Shown piece after piece: positions 1-4,713 of a stretch of 6,066 nt of DNA. The DNA comes from Acidilobaceae archaeon (GTDB taxonomy: Archaea; Thermoproteota; Thermoprotei_A; Sulfolobales; Acidilobaceae). Every line of letters begins with the position of its first letter. Within the stretch, counting starts at the first letter, position 1. Made by a program: the position numbers and the translations under genes. The DNA lies in assembly GCA_027039295.1 (NCBI GenBank), contig JALWEW010000153.1, positions 1-6,066 of the forward strand. The letters run 5' to 3'. The notes under the pieces are model-generated. The model searched no databases. It saw only the letters and a program-made list of their open reading frames with translations, and was not told the origin of the DNA.

Positions 1-28
1 ACGTGGGGCCTTCCCGGGGGGTGGAGGG

Positions 29-36
29 CTTATAGG
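29..36 (-). promoter_or_regulatory. TATA-box-like element
   Basis: The minus strand reads CCTATAAG here, close to the crenarchaeal TATA consensus. It would place a transcription start near the left window edge for a leftward gene outside the window. The same bases read CTTATAGG on the plus strand, but no plus-strand gene follows, so the leftward reading is preferred. Judged by eye only. Confidence 0.3.
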
Positions 37-102
37 GTTAGATGCTGGCCTCGACCAGGTGGGCCTGCAAACCTTCTAGAACACCTAGAATGACCCGGGC
101 CC

Positions 103-582
103 TCAGGCGCCCTCCCCGCCCGTGGGGGCGGCGTGGGAGACCAGCCTCTCAATGTAGCCTAGGGCCCTCTCCACGTGCCAGTGCGTGCAGCCGCCCTCGA
201 GGAAGCAGTGCCTCATAGCCACGGCGTGGGCCCAGGCGTCGCACACCCACTCCCCCAGCTCGGCTGAGAGCCTCCTCGTGTACCTCCATAGGCCGTCCGA
301 GTCGAGGCTCTGCCCCCTCGAGGCGGCGTGGGCCCTAAGGGCTAGAGCCGCGGCCCCCCAGGCCGCCCCGGCCGAGGCCCTCAGGTCACCGTTGGAAAGG
401 GCGCGGCGGGCTTGGCCGAGCAGCTCGCTAGCCGCTAGGGCGTAGCCCTCGGCCCTTACCGGTGGGTCGGCATCGGCTAGGAGCCTATCGGCTATGTACT
501 CGCCCAGCGTGACCCCCAGCCTCTCGGCCTCCCGCCTAGCCCTCTCCACAACGCTCCTAGGCAGCTCGACCCACACACCCAT
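103..582 (-). CDS. PaREP1-family protein
   Basis: The 159-residue product fits the PaREP1 family, a paralogous group expanded in hyperthermophilic crenarchaea and of unknown biochemical role. The N-terminus (residues 1-36, beginning MGVWVELPRSVVERAR) forms a short strand followed by two helices, like many ribbon-helix-helix or antitoxin-type starts. It continues into the family's typical DPPVRAE segment (39-45). The rest (46-150) is an all-alpha bundle with alternating Ala/Leu heptads, which I compare with HEPN-like helical domains on fold appearance only. ATG at 582 was chosen because the conserved strand begins there. An in-frame GTG at 612 adds ten Trp-rich residues unlike the family. A small ORF lies directly upstream (612-716) and may share the transcript. 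The stop is TGA at 103-105. The family call is fairly secure; the function is not known. Confidence 0.75.
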   Translation of the reverse strand: MGVWVELPRSVVERARREAERLGVTLGEYIADRLLADADPPVRAEGYALAASELLGQARRALSNGDLRASAGAAWGAAALALRAHAASRGQSLDSDGLWRYTRRLSAELGEWVCDAWAHAVAMRHCFLEGGCTHWHVERALGYIERLVSHAAPTGGEGA

Positions 583-611
583 TACCAGCGCACACCAGGC
601 CCACCAATCCA

Positions 612-716
612 CTAGGAGCCCCTATTAGAGGGCTGGGCCGCCCCCTGCATGGAGGTCTTCTTGTCTAGCTTGTCTACCTTGACGAGTAGGGGTATCCTCC
701 TCTCGGGCACGGCCAT
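612..716 (-). CDS. possible 34-residue small protein upstream of the PaREP1 gene
   Basis: An ATG at 716 opens a 34-codon frame starting MAVPERRIPLLVKVDKLDKK, which has the charged/aliphatic alternation of a real protein. GGTGG lies about nine bases upstream as a possible Shine-Dalgarno site, and an alternative ATG lies at 728. The frame ends with TAG at 614-612. The final G is also the first base of the GTG that could start a longer PaREP1 reading, so the two frames touch by one base. A different open frame from GTG 849 covers the stretch upstream, and the pair could be two halves of one frameshifted gene. No family recognised. Low confidence because of the size. Confidence 0.3.
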   Translation of the reverse strand: MAVPERRIPLLVKVDKLDKKTSMQGAAQPSNRGS

Positions 717-910
717 GCCTGCCACCATGGCCTGGCCCTACCCTAGGCCGAGGGGCTCTCGAGACCTGCGTGAGGTAAGTGGTAGGGATCCATAGTGCCG
801 AGGATGCATCTCGGGCTACGCGGGCAACTGCGGCCTCCTCCTGCTTCACGGAGAGAAGTAGTCATGCGAACACCCCCGGGGTAACCTAGGTGCCTTGAAG
901 AGCGTAGCCG

Positions 911-931
911 AGGCCGGGGGGCTTCCGGCCT
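911..931. repeat. GC-rich hairpin, 7-bp perfect stem
   Basis: AGGCCGG (911-917) is followed by a seven-base spacer and CCGGCCT (925-931), a perfect GC-rich stem. It lies in the non-coding gap between the leftward PaREP1 region and the rightward secreted-protein gene, about 40 bases before that gene's TATA-like box. The rest of 732-960 shows nothing I can support as a gene. The role of the hairpin is unknown. Confidence 0.4.
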
Positions 932-967
932 TCCGGGGCTCCTCAATGTGGGGGGCAGTTCCAGCAG

Positions 968-975
968 CTTTATGA
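968..975 (+). promoter_or_regulatory. TATA-box-like element for the secreted-protein gene
   Basis: CTTTATGA, centred near 971, predicts a transcription start near 997. That is downstream of the ATG at 986 but upstream of the ATG at 1016, with GGTGAG (998-1003) as a Shine-Dalgarno match. The promoter position therefore decides the start in favour of 1016. By eye only. Confidence 0.45.
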
Positions 976-1015
976 GGGCGGTAGCATGGGGGTCTGCGGT
1001 GAGCCGCCTGTGGCT

Positions 1016-1900
1016 ATGCGCTTGGCTAGACTCGCGGGCTTGGTACTCGCGGCCACCCTCCTGGCGAGTTTGGTAGCATCTATTATCGCCCATGCGGAAG
1101 TGCCCCTAGTGAGGGGTAAGGTACTGGTCTACGCAGCCCCTGGTGCTGACACGGATGCACGCGCTGGCGTGTTACTCTACCTCTATAATTCCACAAGCGT
1201 CATAATAGAGGATACAGGGGACGACTGGGCTGGAGTGGGCCATCCCGTCTCGCTCATCATAAGCTATGAGGCTGCGAGTAACACGCTCACCATATTCTAC
1301 GGGGAGGACTCTGGCCTCGACGCTAGGATATGTAGCTCTAGCCCGGCGGCTAGGGCGGTCCTCCTCGCCAGGCTGCTCGTCGGCGGGGAGCATCACCTCC
1401 TACTCCCCCTGCCCCAGTCCCTAATCGAGAACCTAGACAAGATAGCCAGCATGGGCCATGTGAACGTAGTCGAGGAGGCCCTCACCGACAAAGGCGCAGT
1501 GGAAGCCGTGGAGTGCACGGCCCCATACAACTCTACACTACTCGCCATAAACAGGACCAGCTACATGGGCTACCAGGCAGTCCAGGTAACCCTCAAAGAC
1601 CCGAGAGCACTAGACCTAGAAGCCCCAGTCAAAGCCTACTGGCGAACCGATGGGGTACCACTAGCACTAACCTATGGGGGCCAGCTGGCGCTCAAGCTAG
1701 TAGCAGAGGACGACCTCGGCCTAAAGAAGCCCACAGGGCCAATGCAGACCTCCACCACAAGCAACACCCCGGCACAGCATCCGGGAAAGCCTAGGACCAC
1801 CCTCCACGAGGAGCGGCAACACCCCAAGGCAAGCATAGTGCTGGGAGCCGCCGCGGCAATAATCGCCGTAGCCATCGCCGCAGCCCTAGCCAAGAGATAG
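1016..1900 (+). CDS. secreted protein with C-terminal membrane anchor, function unknown
   Basis: The product has 294 residues. The N-terminus (MRLARLAGLVLAATLLASLV) is a textbook signal peptide with a basic start, a hydrophobic core and an AHA-like cleavage site near residue 27. A soluble, strand-rich ectodomain follows (about 28-240) with two cysteines (about 106 and 167) that could pair. It has three N-x-S/T sites (about 58, 172 and 179) suited to archaeal N-glycosylation. A Thr/Ser/Pro-rich stalk (about 240-272) leads to a C-terminal hydrophobic segment (about 273-292) ending AKR, so the protein is probably held at the outer face of the membrane by its C-terminus. The ATG at 1016 is preferred over 986 because the signal peptide and the TATA/Shine-Dalgarno layout both begin there. 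I do not recognise the ectodomain. The layout resembles crenarchaeal binding or S-layer-associated proteins, which is inference only. It converges on the membrane-protein gene at 1944-2625. Confidence 0.7.
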   Translation: MRLARLAGLVLAATLLASLVASIIAHAEVPLVRGKVLVYAAPGADTDARAGVLLYLYNSTSVIIEDTGDDWAGVGHPVSLIISYEAASNTLTIFYGEDSGLDARICSSSPAARAVLLARLLVGGEHHLLLPLPQSLIENLDKIASMGHVNVVEEALTDKGAVEAVECTAPYNSTLLAINRTSYMGYQAVQVTLKDPRALDLEAPVKAYWRTDGVPLALTYGGQLALKLVAEDDLGLKKPTGPMQTSTTSNTPAQHPGKPRTTLHEERQHPKASIVLGAAAAIIAVAIAAALAKR

Positions 1901-1911
1901 CGAGCAGCCCC

Positions 1912-1925
1912 CTCCATAGATGGAG
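1912..1925. terminator. palindrome in convergent gap, possible bidirectional terminator
   Basis: CTCCAT and ATGGAG are separated by two bases, twelve bases after the stop of the rightward gene and eighteen bases before the stop of the leftward gene. The position between two convergent genes suggests an end-of-transcript hairpin. Crenarchaeal termination mostly depends on T-runs, and none is present, so this is tentative. Confidence 0.3.
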
Positions 1926-1943
1926 TGCATTGGGTCGAAGTCG

Positions 1944-2625
1944 CTATGCTCCACTCATCCTCAGGGCTAGGCATCTCTCTACGCTCCACTCCATCAGCCG
2001 GTAGATTGTGTAGATGCTCGAGGCGATAATGATCCAGCCGATGACTTCGTCTCCGGCTAGGCTATGGCCTAGCTTTGCCCGGTGCATGTAGGCTAGGGGA
2101 GCGTAGATGATACCTCCTAGTATGACTGGGATTAGGAGGCCTACAGCCATTGATGCGTAGAGGATCCTCCTGTCGGCTGTGGAGCACAGGTTGAGGTCTG
2201 CCAGGCGGAGGCCCCTCCTCCTTGCCTGGTAGTAGAGGGCCCCTAGGACCAGGTACGCCGCTAGGATCCCGGCTCCGAGCATTATATCATAGAGGTCGCG
2301 GGGGGCGAGGCTCATCGAGACCCCCGTCAGGAGGATTATGGCGACCACTACTGCTACGAGACCCTGGGAGTAGCTATTCAGCCTCCCCCTGTCGTACTGA
2401 ACCGCAGCCCAGACGGCGACCGGTATGAGCGCTAGGTCGGCCGCTATGGCGGCGGTGCTGAAGGCCCCGGGATATACTAGCTCGAGTGCAGCGAGGCCTA
2501 AGCCCGCAGCCCCCTATAGTATAGTAGACGTGGCTCCTCTTCTTGACACACAAGCCGATGAGAACAGCGAAGGCGAGGGCAATGCCTATCAGCAGGGTGC
2601 AGCGGTACACGCTGCTCGTCACCAT
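1944..2625 (-). CDS. multi-pass membrane protein, frameshifted at a G5 run
   Basis: Two open frames fit together as one protein. The first runs from ATG 2625 (MVTSSVYRCTLLIGIALAF) to the run of five G on the coding strand (2510-2514). The second is open from just after that run to TAG at 1944-1946. Dropping one G joins them into about 226 residues with roughly seven hydrophobic segments (near 10-26, 37-53, 55-74, 86-103, 111-128, 152-176 and 190-205), so it is an integral membrane protein. Without the correction the first frame runs into low-quality sequence and the second would have to start internally (for example GTG 2348). A TATA-like ATAAATAG lies at 2641-2648, and the start overlaps the stop of the 54-residue ORF upstream by seven bases (ATGGTGA), so it could be leaderless or coupled. 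I do not recognise the family. The break could be a sequencing error, a real mutation or programmed slippage. Confidence 0.6.
2510..2514 (-). other. homopolymer frameshift site in the membrane-protein gene
   Basis: There are five C on the plus strand (GGGGG on the coding strand). The upstream frame reads ACT ATA GGG and the downstream frame reads GGG GCT GCG GGC. One G fewer connects them, and the joined sequence keeps a continuous pattern of membrane helices on both sides. Confidence 0.6.
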
Positions 2626-2783
2626 AGAGGTCCCTCCCTCATAAATAGAAGCAGCATGGTACATTCGGATAAGCCTTGCCTCATATTCACTAGGGTCTCG
2701 TCGAGCACTTGCAGCCCTACATCGCCGTCAGGGTAGTAGTATACTTTGACCGTGTAGACCTCCTCTTCTTTTTCGCATTCCAT
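2619..2783 (-). CDS. small 54-residue protein or C-terminal part of a broken gene
   Basis: ATG at 2783 starts a 54-residue frame (MECEKEEEVYTVKVYYYPDG) ending TGA at 2621-2619. The acidic head followed by an alternating strand pattern (EVYTVKVYYYPDGDVGLQVL) looks like genuine coding sequence. Its stop overlaps the start of the membrane-protein gene (ATGGTGA), typical of an operon. The same frame stays open upstream to a TGA at 3042-3044 without any other ATG, GTG or TTG, so this may be the tail of a longer protein whose start has been lost. See the pseudogene entry for 2619-3090. No family recognised. Confidence 0.4.
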   Translation of the reverse strand: MECEKEEEVYTVKVYYYPDGDVGLQVLDETLVNMRQGLSECTMLLLFMREGPLW

Positions 2784-2851
2784 ACTAGCTCTTTCTGCCG
2801 TAGTAGGTAGTAGAGCCTCCTGGCGACTTGGTGGCTGTGACAGGTTTCCCT

Positions 2852-2871
2852 GATGAGTTTCGATGAGTTTC
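2852..2871. repeat. 10-bp perfect tandem duplication
   Basis: GATGAGTTTC occurs twice with no gap (2852-2861 and 2862-2871). Ten bases is not a multiple of three, so the duplication shifts the minus-strand reading frame it lies in. Confidence 0.85.
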
Positions 2872-3112
2872 TGAGCTATCCTTATGGCCTCCCTGTGCTC
2901 CTTATCGTTAAGGCTTGTAGTATACTCACTCCACGAGGCCCAGGTTACTGTAGCATCCCCTTGGTGGTCGCCAGGAGCTATGGTGGGTTGTGGGGCAGGA
3001 TTGGGAGCAGAGAAGGCAACTACAGTCCAGCGACTGCATGATCAAGGTGGATGGCAGTAGTGGTATAGGCTTATGTCTCCTACCAGCCATCTAAGGCTCT
3101 ACGCCGCAGACG

Positions 3113-3232
3113 GTGAGGAGGGTTGAAGAGTTACAGGAAGTATGCATGCACTCTTCATGGATTAGCAGGGGACCCGAACAAGTGATACTACGCGTGGGAC
3201 CATGGGGGATTCTGCGGCACCGAGGAAGTTAA
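3113..3232 (+). CDS. possible 39-residue ORF, uncertain
   Basis: GTG 3113 opens a frame beginning VRRVEELQEVCMHSSWISRG and ending TAA at 3230-3232. A TATA-like AGGCTTATG lies about 40 bases upstream (near 3067-3075). The sequence is protein-like but short, matches nothing I know, and could be chance or a gene remnant. Apart from this and the palindrome entry, 3091-3377 holds no gene I can support. Confidence 0.2.
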   Translation: MRRVEELQEVCMHSSWISRGPEQVILRVGPWGILRHRGS

Positions 3233-3251
3233 CCTAATATCAGGCGCATAC

Positions 3252-3260
3252 AGTTAATAA
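3252..3260 (+). promoter_or_regulatory. TATA-box-like element for the RelE-type toxin-antitoxin pair
   Basis: GTTAATAAG in a GC-rich background predicts a start of transcription near 3282, inside or at the edge of the 16-bp palindrome that follows. The first toxin-antitoxin gene starts at 3378, so the leader would be about 95 bases, unusually long for a crenarchaeon. Confidence 0.4.
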
Positions 3261-3266
3261 GCCTCA

Positions 3267-3282
3267 GTACGTAGATACGTAC
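3267..3282. promoter_or_regulatory. 16-bp palindrome, candidate operator
   Basis: GTACGTA, a two-base centre, then TACGTAC form a perfect dyad at the predicted transcription start of the toxin-antitoxin operon. Antitoxins of type II modules usually repress their own promoter by binding such palindromes. The binding itself is inferred. Confidence 0.5.
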
Positions 3283-3377
3283 ACAGATGCAATGGAGATG
3301 CGTGAGCCACCGTTGAGTGATGATGAGGTGAGTGGTGAAGCGGTGGTTGTCCCCGGGTAATCGGTGGGTGGTTTACT

Positions 3378-3575
3378 GTGCCTGCAGGGGAGTCTCGGGT
3401 CAGGGTTACGGTTGAGGTTGAGGTCCCCGAGGGGGACGATGAGGGCACGTATAAGGAGGAGTTCCGCAGGGAGCTGGCGGGGAGGATACTAAACATACTC
3501 CTAGACCGGGAGACAGAGCCGGCCAGGGAGGCCGTCGTGGAGGTTCTACGCGAGAAGGAGGAGGGGAAGGCGTAG
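3378..3575 (+). CDS. putative antitoxin paired with the RelE-type toxin
   Basis: This 65-residue acidic protein starts at GTG 3378, six bases after GGTGG. Residues 7-17 (RVRVTVEVEVP) form a strand. Residues 24-39 form an amphipathic helix (YKEEFRRELAGRILNI), and a second charged helix ends in EEGKA. The length, the charge and the place 47 bases before a RelE-family toxin support an antitoxin role: it would wrap around the toxin to block it and repress the operon from the palindrome at 3267-3282. The sequence itself does not match an antitoxin family I can name, so the call rests mainly on context. No sign of damage. Confidence 0.6.
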   Translation: MPAGESRVRVTVEVEVPEGDDEGTYKEEFRRELAGRILNILLDRETEPAREAVVEVLREKEEGKA

Positions 3576-3622
3576 CCCCGCCGGGCTACCCTTGTCCCGG
3601 GCGCCTAGGGGGTTCTACGGGA

Positions 3623-3907
3623 TTGCCTAAGGTCCGCATCGAGGGCTCTGCGAAGCGTGACCTCAAGCGGCTGCCAAGGGAGGTTGTCGAGTGGGTTCTG
3701 GAGGTTGTCGGGGAGCTCGAGGAGAACCCCTTCCTGGGTGAAAGGCTCCGCCTCCCAGCGAGCCTTCGTGGGCTATACTGCTTCAAGCTCCGGAGGGGGG
3801 ACTACCGCCTCATCTACTGTTACGTGCCAGCCCGGGACACGGTCTACATAGTCGCAGTGGGGCACCGGGACGAGATATACGAGAGGTTTCGAAGGCGGAT
3901 AGGGTAA
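3623..3907 (+). CDS. RelE/ParE-superfamily toxin
   Basis: The 94-residue product is of normal size for the family. RelE toxins are small ribonucleases that cut mRNA on the ribosome; ParE relatives act on gyrase, and sequence alone does not separate them firmly. The helical start (PKVRIEGSAKRDLKRLP, with the AKRDLKRLP helix typical of RelE) is followed by the ENPFLGERLR turn, then the core strands KLRRGDYRLIYCYV (55-68) and VYIVAVGHRDEIYERF (74-89). Arg62, the His81-Arg82 pair and Tyr86 sit where RelE proteins carry basic and aromatic catalytic residues. The start is TTG 3623 after an AGGGGGT Shine-Dalgarno-like site (3607-3613). The gene appears intact and follows its antitoxin. Confidence 0.88.
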   Translation: MPKVRIEGSAKRDLKRLPREVVEWVLEVVGELEENPFLGERLRLPASLRGLYCFKLRRGDYRLIYCYVPARDTVYIVAVGHRDEIYERFRRRIG

Positions 3908-3939
3908 GCCTAGATGCCGTAGACGGTCTTCTCTAGGCT
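3907..3939. terminator. inverted repeat in the convergent gap, possible bidirectional terminator
   Basis: AGCCTAGA (3907-3914) pairs perfectly with TCTAGGCT (3932-3939) across 17 bases. It begins on the last base of the toxin's stop and ends five bases before the stop of the leftward gene. A transcript-end hairpin serving both genes is the simplest reading. Confidence 0.4.
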
Positions 3940-3943
3940 CTGC

Positions 3944-4162
3944 TTATAGACGGTAATAGCGGGGCCCCTTCTGCTTCAAGTATGCTGGATACGCTTCATC
4001 AGCTTCTTCTAGCAGGTCTTCGTAGCGTGCCTCGCTCACCCTTAGCTCCCCAAACCCATCCTGAATAACCCTAGCTACTTCCCTAGGCATCACCTTAACC
4101 ATTACTCTCCATGCAATTTTTCTCATGTACTTTGGTAGCACCAGGCTATGCCTTTTTAGCAT
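3944..4162 (-). CDS. small protein of unknown function, possibly a C-terminal fragment
   Basis: This is a 72-residue protein from ATG 4162 to TAA 3944-3946. The first half is strongly basic (KRHSLVLPKYMRKIAWRVMV). The second half is acidic and helical (RYEDLLEEADEAYPAYLKQK). An in-frame stop just upstream fixes the longest reading. A TATA-like CATTAA near 4187 would make ATG 4162 leaderless. A second frame just upstream (4156-4259) is protein-like and overlaps this start by seven bases. Adding one G in the G6 run before ATG 4162 would fuse the two, so this may be the tail of a broken gene. It does not match a family I can name; a helical HEPN-like or antitoxin protein is possible. Confidence 0.5.
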   Translation of the reverse strand: MLKRHSLVLPKYMRKIAWRVMVKVMPREVARVIQDGFGELRVSEARYEDLLEEADEAYPAYLKQKGPRYYRL

Positions 4163-4259
4163 ACCCCCCTAACTTGGTGCCTGTTAATGTGCCTTGGATC
4201 AAGTCCCTGTAGAAGCCTCAATGCCTCATAGCTGAAGTAGATCCATTCACAGGGTTTTG
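4156..4259 (-). pseudogene. gene remnant beside the tRNA scar
   Basis: Immediately next to the tRNA-Asn fragment, the minus strand has a protein-like frame without a start codon near its beginning, containing CEWIYFSYEALRLLQGLDPR. It ends TAA 4158-4156, overlapping the start of the next gene as ATGCTAA. One extra G in the run of six before ATG 4162 would continue it into that gene. This could be a gene truncated when the element inserted. Low confidence, given the length. Confidence 0.3.
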
Positions 4260-4260
4260 G

Positions 4261-4301
4261 AGCCGCCGGCGGGATTCGAACCCGCGACCACAAGTTAACA
4301 G
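4261..4301 (-). tRNA. partial tRNA-Asn (GUU), 3' half only; attachment-site scar
   Basis: The minus strand carries, in order, the anticodon loop CTGTTAA (4301-4295, anticodon GTT), the 3' anticodon stem CTTGT, a short variable region GGTC, a complete T-arm (GCGGG, TTCGAAT, CCCGC) and the acceptor strand CGGCGGC with discriminator T. No CCA is encoded. The 5' half is absent: no GCCGCCG partner and no D-arm lie upstream, and the bases before the loop (TGGCC) do not pair with CTTGT. The variable region or stem is one base shorter than usual, consistent with drift. SSV-type archaeal integrases recombine in exactly this part of tRNA genes, leaving one end with only the 3' half. An intron or a split tRNA is less likely because no matching 5' piece is visible nearby. 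Confidence 0.75.
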
Positions 4302-4379
4302 GGCCAGAGATACGAATAGGGGTATTTCAAAAAGCGATGGATGGCTGAAACGTTTGTGCAGAATGTAATGTCCAAGAAG

Positions 4380-4430
4380 ATATTTATTAACGCAAACCGA
4401 AAACGTCTACGGGCTGCCAAGGATTATATT
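4380..4430 (+). promoter_or_regulatory. two TATA-like boxes before the HicB-like gene
   Basis: ATATTTATTAA (4380-4390) and ATTATATT (4423-4430) are the clearest A/T boxes in this stretch. The second would start transcription near 4452, with GGGG (4455-4458) about nine bases before ATG 4468. The first may be a spare promoter or just A/T-rich spacer. The stretch 4302-4379 holds no gene I can see. Confidence 0.4.
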
Positions 4431-4467
4431 CTGAGAGCGATATTACGGCTTTAAGGGGCATCCTGGG

Positions 4468-4689
4468 ATGCGTGTAAGAGTCGTTGTTTGGCGCGAGGAG
4501 GATATGTATGTGGCTAGAGAGGTTGCTACAGGAGTCACTAACCAGGGTAAGACAGTCGAGGAGGCAATAGAGAATCTCCAGGAGGCGCTGGAGCTGTACC
4601 TCGAGGAGGTTCCGGAGGCGCTAGAGAAGCTGGAGCGGCTCGATCGGGGCATTGTGGGTGTACTGGAGGTTGAAGTTGGATGCGGTTAA
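4468..4689 (+). CDS. HicB-like antitoxin (UPF0150-type), no HicA partner
   Basis: The 73-residue protein has the compact HicB fold pattern. A strand (RVRVVVWREEDMYVAREV, 2-19) is followed by the TNQGKTVEEAIENLQEALEL segment (24-43), the most recognisable HicB signature, then a charged helix and a final strand (GVLEVEV). HicB proteins normally neutralise the HicA ribonuclease through an RNaseH-like fold and may carry a DNA-binding tail. This copy has no such tail. No HicA-like gene (small double-stranded-RNA-binding fold with a conserved His) lies before or after it. The next gene, 24 bases downstream, encodes an unrelated 51-residue protein. Solitary HicB copies of this length are common in archaea. 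The start at ATG 4468 is supported by the promoter and the short leader. Confidence 0.82.
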   Translation: MRVRVVVWREEDMYVAREVATGVTNQGKTVEEAIENLQEALELYLEEVPEALEKLERLDRGIVGVLEVEVGCG

Positions 4690-4713
4690 GGCTAGGGCTA
4701 GGGTCTACCGAGC

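Larger units (their letters stand above)
2619..3090 (-). pseudogene. decayed gene upstream of the membrane protein, interrupted by a 10-bp duplication
   Basis: A stop-free frame of 141 codons (3041-2619) has no usable start. Its middle part includes NDKEHREAIRIAQKLIETHQ and its end is the 54-residue ORF. At 2852-2871 a 10-bp unit is exactly duplicated. With one copy removed, the frame reads QKLIRETCHSHQVARRLYYL and on through LLRQKELVWNAKK, a better helix than the present reading (QGNLSQPPSRQEALLPTTA). One extra A in the A5 run (T5 on the plus strand, 2769-2773) would then return to the frame EEEVYTVKVYYY. The region thus looks like one gene with two opposite frame changes. A possible original start is ATG 3090 (MAGRRHKPIPLLPSTL), one frame away. 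The helix plus basic second helix could be a winged-helix DNA-binding domain, but that is speculation and I recognise no family. Confidence 0.4.

Noticed and set aside
38..102. Short minus-strand frame with VILGVLEGLQAHLVEASI after the PaREP1 stop
   Set aside because: It is too short to support and has no start codon; it could be a remnant but nothing shows this.
185..445. Plus-strand open frame opposite the PaREP1 gene
   Set aside because: It is antisense to a gene with clear family features, and its Ala/Arg/Ser-rich product is typical of a GC-rich shadow.
743..1093. Minus-strand frame of about 116 codons over the start of the secreted-protein gene
   Set aside because: Composition is Arg/Pro/His-rich with no protein pattern, and it runs across the promoter and signal peptide of the opposite gene.
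2425..2736. Plus-strand frame opposite the membrane protein
   Set aside because: It is antisense to a frame with strong hydrophobic-segment periodicity and shows no domain pattern of its own.
2851..2874. Box C/D sRNA suggested by TGATGAG and CTGA motifs
   Set aside because: The boxes are too close together and the internal D'/C' pair of an archaeal C/D sRNA is missing; the motifs come from the tandem repeat.
2853..3041. Plus-strand 62-codon frame starting in the 10-bp repeat
   Set aside because: The minus strand gives a more protein-like reading here, and the start codon lies inside the duplication.
3657..3851. Plus-strand frame nested in the RelE-type toxin gene
   Set aside because: It lies in another frame inside a well-supported toxin gene and is Ser/Gly-rich.
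4443..4652. Minus-strand frame opposite the HicB-like gene
   Set aside because: It is a Ser-rich shadow of a gene with a recognisable HicB signature.
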